From Rhizodiscina lignyota (lineage: Eukaryota > Ascomycota > Dothideomycetes > Aulographales > Rhizodiscinaceae): a stretch of 64,000 nucleotides of DNA. The notes under the pieces were generated by a model that made no database searches, was not told the origin of the DNA, and saw only the letters and a list, made by a program, of their open reading frames with translations. Positions within the stretch are counted from its first letter, which is position 1, and each line of letters begins with the position of its first letter. Below are positions 20,912-30,783 of the stretch, piece by piece. A program made the position numbers and the translations under genes. The stretch spans positions 372,001 through 436,000 of the forward strand of contig ML978135.1 in NCBI GenBank assembly GCA_010015805.1, written 5' to 3'.

Positions 20912-22000
20912 TCATAACGGAACAGTATCCGTGAACGACAATTCCTCATAATTCTGGAACGTGACATGATCGAATCTGTCTCCCTCGACTTCGGCGTTAT
21001 CAACAAGCTCTCGAAGCTCTTTCAACTCCGCATCCGTTAATCGCACATATGCTGCTCCTGCATTCTTTCGCAGCCGATCCACTCTAGTGGTCCCTGGAAT
21101 TGGAAAGATATCCGGGCCCTGCGCCAGGAGCCACGCCAGAGCCAGCTGCGTCGTTGTGCAGTTCTTTGCATCAGCCACACGCTCGAATCCATCAACGAGT
21201 TTCAAATTCTTGTCGAAGTTCTCAGGGGAGTATCGCGGGAAGCCGCGGCGCACATCGTTCTCGGGGAGGTCTGCAGGGGATTTGATGGTTCCCGTTAGCA
21301 TCCCACGACCAAGGGGACTGTACGCAACGATAGCGACGCCGAGTTCCCTGGCGGTAGAAAGAAGATTGGTCTCCTTCTTCTCGATCGAGAGCTCGAATGG
21401 CGAATACTCCATTTGCACGACTGTTATTGGATGGATCTTGTATGCTCTTCGAAGCGTTTCGGCGCTGCACTCGCTCAGGCCGATGTGTTTGATCTTGTCC
21501 TTCGACACCAACTCCGCCATTACCTCGACAGTCTTCTCAATTGGTGTGTCATTCCTGATACGGTGCGCATAGTATAGGTCGATGGAGTCGATTCCTATGC
21601 GAGAGAGACTTCGGTCACAAGCTTGTCGGATATAGTCTGGGTCGTTCCGAACCACATAGGCCCCCTTCTCATCTGCTGTGATTCCGAACTTCGTCGCGAG
21701 GAAGATGTTCTGGCGCTTGCCTGGATTCGCTGCAAACCACCTCCCAAGGATATCCTCATTATCCGTATACGCATCTGCTGTCAGCTTGTGAGCGCTTCTT
21801 TTGTCAAAATTGCTTAATGCTGATTTACCTGTATCCCAATGGCGCACTCCAAGACTGTAAGCAGCGTCAAGGACAGAGAAGATCTCCTCATCTGACTTTC
21901 TAGTGCTATAGAAGCCAGCGAACCCCATGGCGCCAAAGCCGAGCCGAGACACCTTCGGACCATTACGTCCTAGTTCACTCGTTGGGATGCTTTCTGCCAT
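20912..22000 (-). CDS. Aldo-keto reductase (AKR13/YakC-like)
   Basis: Two exons, 22000-21829 and 20912-21777, with a 51-bp intron whose removal is needed to restore the AKR signature. Across the join the protein reads RHWDT-ADAYTDNEDILGRWF, giving catalytic Asp and Tyr. Lys is in FLATKFG and His in YYAHRIRNDTP, completing the Asp-Tyr-Lys-His tetrad. Because the intron is a multiple of three with no stop it could be mistaken for coding; retention would insert 17 residues into the active site. The spliced protein is 345 residues. These enzymes reduce aldehydes or ketones with NADPH in the cytosol. The start ATG is at 21998-22000. The NmrA-like gene lies next to it on the same strand. Confidence 0.92.
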   Translation of the reverse strand: MAESIPTSELGRNGPKVSRLGFGAMGFAGFYSTRKSDEEIFSVLDAAYSLGVRHWDTGKSALSNFDKRSAHKLTADAYTDNEDILGRWFAANPGKRQNIFLATKFGITADEKGAYVVRNDPDYIRQACDRSLSRIGIDSIDLYYAHRIRNDTPIEKTVEVMAELVSKDKIKHIGLSECSAETLRRAYKIHPITVVQMEYSPFELSIEKKETNLLSTARELGVAIVAYSPLGRGMLTGTIKSPADLPENDVRRGFPRYSPENFDKNLKLVDGFERVADAKNCTTTQLALAWLLAQGPDIFPIPGTTRVDRLRKNAGAAYVRLTDAELKELRELVDNAEVEGDRFDHVTFQNYEELSFTDTVPL

Positions 22001-22378
22001 TGTGTATCGCAATCGACAAGCGGAAGTTGAATGGATCCAGAAGCTGTATGTGTCTTCTCTGGATGTTGGCGTGGAATATCATGGCATTGATGTATTTATT
22101 CCGATACCTTTGCATGCACTCCACTCAGTTTTCGTCCGACTTCTCAATTTTCTTTCGTCCGGTGCTTCTGAAACTGGTCAGTAGACTGATGCCAAATCGG
22201 GAATAAACTAATCAAAGGCAACCTTCCAGTCTGTTTAGTTGCACAAGCATAACGGAGAATTCGGCCGAACAGATTTGAAGGCCAACGATATGTTTTGTAA
22301 CATTCAGGCACACAAGCGTCCAATCTAATCAAAGAGATAGTAGCTGCTATACCCTTAGTAGAAAGCAGTGCATGAGAT
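22001..22378. other. Upstream region of the aldo-keto reductase gene
   Basis: A 378-bp gap between two same-strand genes; it should hold the reductase promoter. Nothing else is seen. Confidence 0.4.
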
Positions 22379-23329
22379 CTAAAACAATTTCAATCCCTCT
22401 TTATTGGAAGGGTCAAACGTCTGCTGCACGAGCCGATGCTCTCTTTGAAGAAAGTCCTTGAGCGTGCCCATTTTAATTCCGTATCCATTGACCTTTTCAA
22501 GATCAATAAGCTTGTGCATCTCGAGCATCGAGAGTTGGGCGGCGATGATTGGATTCTTTCCCGCAAGAGCCATGCTTTCCTCAAGTGTCCTGTAAACTGC
22601 TTTGATATCCTTCCCTGCTGCATCTGCCAACATTGGTACAACTTGCTCCACTGTCAATTTCTCTCCTGCAAACTCTATATTCTGGCCAGCAAACTTTTTC
22701 GGATCCACAAATGCTGCCGCACCGAATGCGCCGATGTCATTGGGGTCAATGAGTGGAAGGATCGTTGTTGGTTCGTAGGACGACACGAACTTCCCTTCTG
22801 ACGCAAGCTCTGGAAACATGAAGGTGTTCAGGGGCCAAAAGAAGTTGTTCATGAAGTATGCTGGGCGTAAAACGGTCCATGTATCAAAGCCGCCGTTGCG
22901 AACTTGTTCTTCCACGTTGTACTTCCCCTCAATCGTTCTCTGGAAAAGGCTCGACTCCCCATCCTGGCCGGGGACCTTCATTTTACCAGCACCCATGGAA
23001 GTGGAGGCCACAACGTGATGCACCCCCGCTGATTTGGCCGCTCCGAGGAGCAGTTTTGCTTGACGAGGCTCTGACCCTTCTTCGGCCAGGTTTGGCATTA
23101 AGACAAGGAACAGTCCATCACATCCGGCAACGGTGCGCTCGACTGCATCTTGGTCGTCTAAGGAGCCTTCGTAAAGGCTCACGCCAATGTCTTTCAATGC
23201 AGCGGCTCTTTCGTCCGCAGGGTCGCGGACAAGGGCATTGACCGCAATACCTTGCTTTCGCAGGTGGCGGGAAACGGCCGACCCTTGAGTACCGGTAGCT
23301 CGTGTAACGAAAACCTTTGAGATGGCCAT
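22379..23329 (-). CDS. NmrA-like NAD(P)-binding protein
   Basis: A 316-residue intron-less protein starting at the ATG at 23327-23329 (MAISKVFVTRATGTQG). It has the atypical-SDR layout of NmrA/HSCARG proteins: the N-terminal Rossmann turn, ALVRDP after beta-2, DGLFLVLMPN, HHVVASTSMGAG and LRPAYFMNNF. The glycine-rich motif is normally GATGxxG. Here the first Gly is Arg (VTRATGTQG), which could weaken dinucleotide binding. NmrA proteins act as redox sensors or repressors of GATA factors, while close relatives are isoflavone-reductase-like enzymes; the sequence alone cannot decide. It is divergent from a Zn2Cys6 regulator. Confidence 0.88.
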   Translation of the reverse strand: MAISKVFVTRATGTQGSAVSRHLRKQGIAVNALVRDPADERAAALKDIGVSLYEGSLDDQDAVERTVAGCDGLFLVLMPNLAEEGSEPRQAKLLLGAAKSAGVHHVVASTSMGAGKMKVPGQDGESSLFQRTIEGKYNVEEQVRNGGFDTWTVLRPAYFMNNFFWPLNTFMFPELASEGKFVSSYEPTTILPLIDPNDIGAFGAAAFVDPKKFAGQNIEFAGEKLTVEQVVPMLADAAGKDIKAVYRTLEESMALAGKNPIIAAQLSMLEMHKLIDLEKVNGYGIKMGTLKDFLQREHRLVQQTFDPSNKEGLKLF

Positions 23330-24050
23330 GATTTGATTGATCTGAAGCACTGAGAAGATGACTTTGAGACTTGATTGAAGGAGAAATGTTGAATGAGAAG
23401 AGAGGATGCCAGCTCAGAGTGGCATTCTTTATACTTGTCCCAATATCTGTTGTCGTGCGGACATTCCCTGCGATTCGCATGGCTGAGTAAAAGGATTCTG
23501 AAGGCAGCAACACACGTAGTCATTCGCTCCGACGCTTGCTCTCATTCGATTTGACTCTTTACTAATATACCGTTCGAATCTGCTGAGCGGAAGTCCGCAG
23601 AGATTCTCGTGAAAACTAACTAGGCTAGCGTTTACTCCCTTGCAAGCTGGTGACAAAATAGTCGAGTCGTGGCTGCAACATCTTAGACCACAGCAATGTA
23701 TATCCTCGTTAGTTAATATAGAGTATACATATTAAAGCTGCCTATCATAAATAAATAAGATCTAATATATATTCAACCAAGCTTTTAGAGATGCTCCCGC
23801 TCATTCTGGAGAACAAAACTCTTTCTTACTGCAGCCGTTCGTCAAGTTGATCGGACTTAACTATTCTGTCACCCGCGTGCGGAGCTAGGCGGTGGCGCTG
23901 CTTGAGCTCCGCACGTCACTCTCCGCTCCTTCAGGTAGACTCATTCCCCTGAATCAAGATGCCAGGCTCGACCAGAGGAGCGGGAATGCCCATCGTCGAG
24001 AAGCCGTGTTGGACTACAGTCTACGGAGTACCGCAAGGATATCGACGACA
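23330..24050. other. Divergent promoter region NmrA-like / Zn2Cys6 gene
   Basis: A 721-bp intergenic stretch between two divergent starts. It is strongly AT-rich at 23700-23775 (GTTAGTTAATATAGAG and similar). No gene or repeat is recognised. Confidence 0.45.
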
Positions 24051-25378
24051 ATGAGCGCGACGAAACGCCCACCTCCCAGGAGGAAGTCTTGTGCGGAGTG
24101 CATCAAAGGGAAGAGACGATGTGATCAAGCACTACCCAGTTGCGGACGTTGCAAGAGGTTGAAGGTTGCCTGCAAGTACGGCAGCGCTTCATTGCCGGCT
24201 GGCAATGCCTACGACAATCCTACTGCTCAATCAGAAAGTCCTTTTCCGGATCTGGAATTTCTTAACAGCGGATCTTTTGCTCCCTCGAGTGGGCTCGACT
24301 GTCATATCCTTGGAAACGATGGAGGCTTTGGGACCATTGAATTTCTTCCAGATCTCAACGATTTTCTCGCTAATCCTCTGGACAATTCAGCCCTCACTGA
24401 CACGCACCGGTTAATTGTCCAAAAAGGTATGAAAAATGTCGACCTTGCAAATATGTCTGCTTTCCTAAATACCCACATGAGGTATGGGATCGAGCAAATG
24501 AAAGCCGCACCAAAAGACATGGTACTTTACAATGCCACTCCTTGGTGCCATCCGTTTCTGTACGAGCAGGAAATGCCAAGAGTCTTGCAAGGTACGTGAA
24601 GGATGAAAAGACTTTCTCATTCATAATTCTTGGCTGACCAATATAGATGCTCAAGCAGCCTGTGCGCTGTATATCACAAAGAACGAGAAGAATGCGAGCA
24701 CGATTTCACGACATATCGAACTCCGTGCAGATGAGCTGGTGGCAAACCCGCTTCCAACTGCACCCGGAGATGTTTTAGCTGGGACTCAGGCACTATTGCT
24801 CTATCAAATTATACGTGTGCTTGACGGAGATGTAAGAAGAGGTGACTTCGAGACATTCCTGTTGTCCCTTGCTGACTCCTTCTTTTAAGAGCCGAGAGCG
24901 ACTCAGAGCTGATGCCGCGATGGACCGTTTGGAATCTTACACGCACGCCCTTCGCCCACTCGTCGATGTGGAAGACGATTCGTCCGTACTTCTGACGTTC
25001 TATCCGACAGCTTCTAGCATGTCATTCTGGAAAAGCTGGATCTTTCGTCAATCACTTTGTCGAACATTGATAGCGTGCTTCTACTTTCTGTCGATATATC
25101 ACGTCTTGAAGGAGAATTTTGCATACTGTGACGCCCAAAAGGCGTTATCCAGCCTCTGGGCAGCTTCCGCTCACTTATGGAACGCGCGGTCTGTCATGGA
25201 GTTCACAACTGCTTGGAAAGAAAAGAAACATTTCCCTATCCGCGACCTGGACTTGACGGAGCTCATTGCCGATGCGCGTGCCGATGATATAGATTCATTC
25301 GGCAAGATCCTTCTGGTTGCATTCATGGGCATCGATGATGGGCGAGGGTGGTTTCTGACCCGTGGAGGCGCTCTTTAA
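24051..25378 (+). CDS. Zn2Cys6 fungal transcription factor (three exons)
   Basis: Exons 24051-24591, 24647-24831 and 24890-25378 give 404 residues; the introns are 55 and 58 bp. The zinc cluster is Cys14-x2-Cys17-x6-Cys24-x6-Cys31-x2-Cys34-x6-Cys41 in CAECIKGKRRCDQALPSCGRC, preceded by a basic stretch. Joins read RVLQ-DAQAACALYITKNEKNAS and VLDGD-SRERLRADAAMDRLES, and the second half is helical without a full fungal_trans signature. This layout is common for pathway-specific regulators in fungal clusters. An in-frame ATG at 23892 is ignored because the upstream part has no family character. It is divergent from the NmrA-like gene, and next to the aldo-keto reductase, which are plausible targets. 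Confidence 0.9.
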
Positions 25379-26251
25379 CATTCTAAAGCTGTAAAAACGT
25401 ACGATTAACGAGAACTATTCAATAGTATTTGAAAGAGTCTTCCTCCGCAAGCCCCGCCAGTTCATATTTTCCAGGAGACCCCACTAACGCAAATTACGAA
25501 AAAAAGGCCGCCGTAAAGTTCTGACGGTCCAACCAATGACGGAAATCGGCACTCAAGTTCTCAGGGTTGCATCTGGATCGTCATAGAAAGTATTTTCGAC
25601 TTCAGCGGAACCAACCCGCAGGTCGCCCGTACCGACATTGTCATCAATCTCGACGGCATTGTTTGCTCTCAAAGACCTTTTCCGGTATCTTGCCAGTTTT
25701 GTCGCGAAGATCACCATCGACGGCTAGGAGAGCGGCGCGCTTTGTGAGCGCTCGAAGCGTTTCAAGGTCCGCGTATAATGCAACGTAATGCAAGATATTG
25801 CTACCTTGCTCGTCTCGCCCCGCCAATAGCGCATCCTTTTCCAGTAGAAGCTCCAGTATTGTTGCTCTTGCGAACTTAATGGCCAGCATGCGAGCGTCTG
25901 ATTACGTATGTTTCTTCTGTCCAGTCTTGCGCCAGCTGCGATAAGTGCTTGAGCGACAGATTCCGCATTACAACGTATAGCTCCTGAAATGGGACTTTTG
26001 CGGTTGTGATCGATGATGTTGGCATCAGCGTGGTGGTCTGGCAGCATGCCAACACGGTCGACATGTTGTGGTTCCAGCGCTGCATAGTGGAGTGGCGTCT
26101 GCCCTTCGTTGTCTATTGGATCAATGCGACAGCCTGCTTCGAGAAGTGAAATCATGCATTCCATGGTTCCGTACCGAACAGCTGAATGCAAAGGAGTAAG
26201 CCCTTCACGGTTGGAATCGGGAGAGCTAGAGAAAGAGTTGAGATTCCGTCC

Positions 26252-26344
26252 GACAATATTGACAAGCGAGATCATTTCGGCCATACGCCTTTGAACTGGG
26301 CTGCGCGAAGAGGCAAGCCGGAAGCTGTTGAATTGCTATTGCAG
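26252..26344 (+). other. Inverted ankyrin-repeat fragment
   Basis: On the plus strand, opposite to the rest of the locus, the sequence reads DNIDKRDHFGHTPLNWAARR followed by GKPEAVELLLQ and a stop at 26345-26347. This is a near-perfect ankyrin consensus (GHTPLxxAAxxGxxxxVxxLL). It indicates local inversion of part of the ankyrin gene. Confidence 0.75.
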
Positions 26345-26658
26345 TAAATGCCGACTTTAATTTGGCCAACCCAAGAACGGTGATGTGTAAATTAGTGAAG
26401 CGGAGATGCTCCGGAGGTCGTGTTTGATCGGCTGGATCCGAAATCGGTGCCTTGAGTTCTTGGGATGTTTGTGAAGGTCTCTCCAATTCTCGATCAGCCG
26501 TTAGTATCCGATTCCAACCATAATCAACTGCGGAACTGACGTCTCGATAAGGATATATATATAAAATAAGTTTTACCAGCTAATGCCTTCGGGCATTCCG
26601 GTCTGTCTTGTGCGTTTCAACATTAATCTGAAAAGAACATCTACACGTTAACCTCTTC

Positions 26659-26765
26659 TAGTAGCGCTTGAGCAACGCGGGTAATCCGGAGGTCTAGGGT
26701 TCAAACCCGGTAATGGACAAACACTTTTTTTTTCCTTCTTTCTTTTTTTTTCCTTTTTTTAGCCA
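26659..26765 (+). repeat. tRNA-like sequence followed by a T-rich tract (SINE-like?)
   Basis: Bases 26698-26708 (GGTTCAAACCC) match the Pol III B-box/TPsiC consensus perfectly. An A-box-like TAGCGCTTGAGC lies about 30 bp upstream. The 3' side has no pairing acceptor stem, so it is not a functional tRNA. A pyrimidine/T tract (26725-26760) follows directly. The combination resembles a degenerate tRNA pseudogene or tRNA-derived SINE inserted in the ankyrin locus. Confidence 0.4.
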
Positions 26766-28310
26766 TCTATTTCACCCTCATGACGAGTCTCCTGGGATCT
26801 CTGTCCACAGTTGATTCCGCTTGAGCTGTAGACGTTTGAGCGCCACCTTTGCCTTTTGGAGATGCTTTTGTAGCTGAATTGCTGAGCTTGAACCGTTTTT
26901 TCATGATGGCCAACGTGCTGAGCACTTTCGTGCCCGAGGTGAAAAAGAAATCCGTCGCAGAGAATGTCGGCGGATCGAAGGTCTTTCGCTCGTGTTGATG
27001 TGAACGCAAGTGTACTGCAAATTATTTTGCGAAATAAAGAAAAGAAGGCAGTAACGACGAACTACGTCGGCATTAAAGGCATTGCTTACTAGCCCTCCTG
27101 GTTTCTGAAAGTGACAGTCCACCCCAAGCGCAATGAAGAATCGTGCCATGTCAAGGCGGAGGAAACTAATAGCGTACTGGGATTATAAGAATAGTCAGCG
27201 AGGAATGGGATTGTGGTATTAGGATGTTGGTGGAAATTCCACGTATGTTCCGCAAATCAAATGATACTGCAGATATACTTACATGCAGAACAGTCTCTCC
27301 TCCGAAATCGAAGTCGAACGGCGACGCGGAATTTTCTCCAAAGAGGTGATGAACCATATGCTGGTCGTTATTCGCAATTGCATCCCAGATCGAACATCAC
27401 CAGCGATGGGGCGGCGTGTGCGAACTGTGAGCGACACTCCAGGGCCAGTAAGATCTTGGAGTTGCCCTGTGATAGCGACGTGCATTTCAGACCACCATCC
27501 GGGAAATCGATACGCTAGTTGGATCATCGGAGCGTTAGCATGGGCACATGGCATATTGCGCTCTGTTCGCCGGAGCACAGATGTACCGTCGTAGCCGCAG
27601 AACAGCCTGCCAAATGCTCCTTGCAGCCATTGCGGAGTGGAAAGCCTGGATCTGATATGGCAGGTACATTGGCAGAATATTTGACAGTATGGAGACGTAG
27701 GAGATTTTCCATCCTCTAAGGAATCGTAAGCTTCGAGCGCGATCAACTCCGATACAATGTTTCATTTCCTGCCACAGTTTGGTTTCCCATTTCGTCCGCA
27801 GCATGCACGAGGTCGTCAAGTGCTGCAGCAGCATCTGCAATATGACTTGAGAGCTGGGGGTGATACCGCCTGGATGATAATTGACGACCTGCATAGTCAG
27901 AATATTAGCTATACTGTACTCATGTACGCAGTACACCAGGGGACCATGCGGTTATCAGTTTCAGAATAGCTCATGTGGCTGGACAATACACTGAGTTGTG
28001 CTGTTATGATCTTGCAACGGCTTGCAAGGCGCTTCTGCAGCTTGGGGACGTCTTTTCTCCAGAGCTCTGCAAGTACGGGGCCGTATTTAATTCGTGGAGC
28101 ACCATCAATTTCTGTCGGCAAATTTGCAAGCAAATGACCCCCGACCAGTGCGTACAGGGTTTCCATATCTCGACTCGCTCCATCGATCAACTTCTTCAGT
28201 TGCTTGGTAACAATCCGAACCCTCATCTGACTTCACGCGGTCGTCGGCGTCAAACACCTGCAAGTCCCTTGCCCAGGGCCGTGGCAGATTTGAGCAATCC
28301 ACCTGGATCC

Positions 28311-29031
28311 GTTGCCTGAGCCTCTGTTAGCTGAGATAAAAGCATTGTTGGGGACGTAAATGAAGATTTAAAGGACGACCAAGGCTGAGATTATATGCAG
28401 TCTCCTCCAGAGGGCTTGTCCAACATAACAGGTTCCGAGCGTTCACATACGAGGTCTTCGTCACGTTGGCGGACTGCACCACACCATCCGCTTGCAATGC
28501 ATATGCGTCCTCATACTAGCCCCGGTATCTTACCGACATGACAATGAAAGAAGGATCGTGGGGTGTGTTCGAAACCAGCAATCATTGGACAGTCAGGATC
28601 CGGGGCGGCCGATATGGTTTACGCCCCGTACGCCCGTCTGCCTTGTTGCCTTACCCAGGGACGGGCGCTGAGCACGCACGGAGATTCGGTATATGACATC
28701 TTCGATGATGTTTGTTATGGCGGCTGATCATACAGCAAGTGCTCAAGTCTGAGATGAACATTGAAAATCTTGAAATCTTTGAAGGTCCCGTCCTGGGTCG
28801 ATTGAAATATGCTGCTTTGCACGTGATATTTTTTGAACCTGGAAAGGTTCAAAAATTTACAGTATCCTCGATTGAGATGAATCATAATCAATTCTCGATT
28901 GAATTATGGACAAAGGCTATGTACATGAAGAGGAAGGAGCACAGCGAGGTGCATTTCCAAACATTAAGCTTTTCGAACCTTGTGCAGGTGGCGCATCATT
29001 ACAAACATAAAGTATACGCGTCGTGGAAAGA
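28311..29031. other. Gap with a strong hairpin near 28829-28856
   Basis: No gene is supported. Bases 28830-28840 and 28845-28855 form an 11-bp perfect inverted repeat (TTTTTGAACCT / AGGTTCAAAAA) around a GGAA loop, about 175 bp beyond the GH47 stop codon; it could sit in that 3' UTR. A plus-strand frame across this area runs antisense into GH47 and is not believed. Confidence 0.45.
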
Positions 29032-30783
29032 TCAGATGGGCTTGCCATGCACCTTTAACGGATGCGCTTCGGTGTTGAAGACAAACTGGTTCTCTCCGTG
29101 GAAGTCAACCTGGTACTCAGCATCCTATTTTCGAGACGTCAGTCACGTGAATTTCGTCCACAACTTTCAAAGACAAGACTTACCTCTGCGAAGATTAAGT
29201 AGCTGTATTTCATCACCTCGGCAAACAGGAAGCTCTCCTGAAGGTCGCCCTTTTGGCCACCACCTGGTGTATTCACATTCGAGACGTCAGAGAAGCCAGA
29301 GTTCGTGCGGGTTGTCGCATTGATTGCCTGGAACGCCTCCCACGCCCAGTCCTGGTACTTCGAGTCGCGGGTAATACGGTATGCATAATAGTAGCTCTCG
29401 ATAACCTCGGGTCTCAAATCGTAGAGCCCGTCTTGGATCCAGAAACCCGAACGCTCATAGAAGGCTGTCTGGTTTGCAGGGAGCGTGGTAGTGTTCCACG
29501 AGAATGCCTCTGGACCGATGCCGGTGACGTCGCTTTCATAGGTGTCATGGCAACCATCCACAAGCATGAGACCGAAGTCGATATAGTCCTGGCGACCAAG
29601 GACGTTGCCACCAAGGATGAAATTGCCGCCATCGAAGCATGTTAAATGCTGAGACTCGAAGATCAGATCAGTACCGTTGAACGAGGCGAGGAATGTGAGA
29701 TCTGGCCTGCTGGAAGGGTGCGAGGCAAGATGCTTGATTGTGCTGTCCGCAGCGGTTGTCCAGCGGTTACGGTAATTGTCTGCGTCGCTGTCATAGACGA
29801 AGAATTTAAGATAGTACTCGTACGCGGAATCGTCGCCGCCATTCCAAGAACCCAGAGCATCTTGGAAGAGGCCTGTCCTGACATCCACATTCGTTCCAGT
29901 CAAGCCTGGGAAAGGGACACTCGAGGCAGGCTTTGGATTCAGGAGAAAGGATTCCGCCTTTTGCGTTAGCTGGCCATACTCCGGATTGCCAGTCAAATCG
30001 GACAAATGCTGCCATTCCAGCACAAGGGTTCCGATGGTAGCAAGACCATTCGTAACCTCTCCGGCTTCGAACGACTGATTGTTGATCCAAAGGTCGTTTA
30101 TGGGGATGCCGGTTGGCGTATTGAAAGCAAATTTCAACGAGTCTGCCAAGCTAACGGCTTGCGAGATAAGCGCATCGATGTTGGATTTCTGACAAAATCA
30201 GTATCAATTTACTTGACTCAGAGCTTAGAGAAACAAGGACACCAACGCTGATTCCCAGGTCTGACACGGGGCCCGTGAGCAAGTCATGGCCCGCAAGCAT
30301 GCCTCCTATATACCGAATGGTGGTCTCAAAAAGACTGACGGTGATTGGTATAGAGCTTTTAGTGAAATCAACCGTCGGGATGAAGCCGGTGATATTCTTC
30401 ACAATGTCGGCTTGCCGCATAACCACCGCTGTACTGAGCGCATCGACGGCACTGGCACCCCAGCCATTCCTGAAAGCAATCAGCTCAGTTCCGTGATTTA
30501 GAAAGGGCGATCATTACCTTGAATCTCCACAAGTGTTAGATACCGGATGGAGTTCATCATGACCGAAGCAGAAAGTCGAGTAGCCACTCCAAGCGAATCG
30601 GAAGGCATCGATGACGGCTTGTGCACGCTGCTGGCTTGAGCCGCCTTTGCCGTAGCCGCCTGAAGGAGGAAATTTTCCAGATCCAGGTTTCCCGCTGCCA
30701 CCTCCGTTTCCTGGCTCTGGTTGGGGGAGAGCGAGTGCTCCAGACAAGCCGAGGGCGAGCGTGATAAAGATGGACTGACGCAT
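29032..30783 (-). CDS. Secreted GH47 alpha-1,2-mannosidase (four exons)
   Basis: Exons 30783-30518, 30469-30247, 30188-29184 and 29124-29032 (introns 48, 58 and 59 bp) give 528 residues. A signal peptide ([20 protein letters not shown]) is followed by a Gly/Ser/Pro-rich linker. GH47 landmarks cross the joins: [49 protein letters not shown], the [14 protein letters not shown] join, a Cys-containing [14 protein letters not shown], the carboxyl [18 protein letters not shown] and, in exon 4, the calcium-binding [12 protein letters not shown]47 enzymes trim alpha-1,2-mannose from N-glycans. This one has a signal peptide and no transmembrane anchor, so it is likely extracellular or vacuolar. Intron 2 has an unusual GTTGGT donor, but it is needed for frame. 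Confidence 0.93.

Larger units (their letters stand above)
25644..28310 (-). pseudogene. Degenerate ankyrin-repeat protein locus
   Basis: Pieces of one minus-strand ankyrin protein are scattered over 2.7 kb. From the 5' side: an N-terminal helical region (28310-27950, with an early stop after GGLLKSATALGKGLAGV); a Cys-rich domain typical of fungal ankyrin proteins (CTCHIRSRLSTPQWLQGAFGR ... LAYRFPGWWSEMHVAITGQL, around 27660-27430); and DAIANNDQHMVHHLFGENSA in another frame. A true intron then joins GGETVLH to YAISFLRLDMARFF. At least four ankyrin repeats follow at 26240-25644 (EGLTPLHSAVRYGTMECMISLLEAG, EGQTPLHYAALEP). Frame changes near 27390 and 25890 and an inserted, partly inverted block at 26250-26765 break it. 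A functional splice form is not excluded but seems unlikely. Confidence 0.65.

Noticed and set aside
21778-21828. Extra coding insert in the aldo-keto reductase
   Set aside because: A 51-bp intron in frame with GTAAAT donor and CAG acceptor interrupts the catalytic Asp-Thr-Ala-x-x-Tyr motif; removal restores it.
28712-29323. 203-residue plus-strand frame, including MNIENLEIFEGPVLGRLKYA
   Set aside because: It runs antisense through the GH47 3' exons, which have strong domain and splice support, and has no family resemblance of its own.
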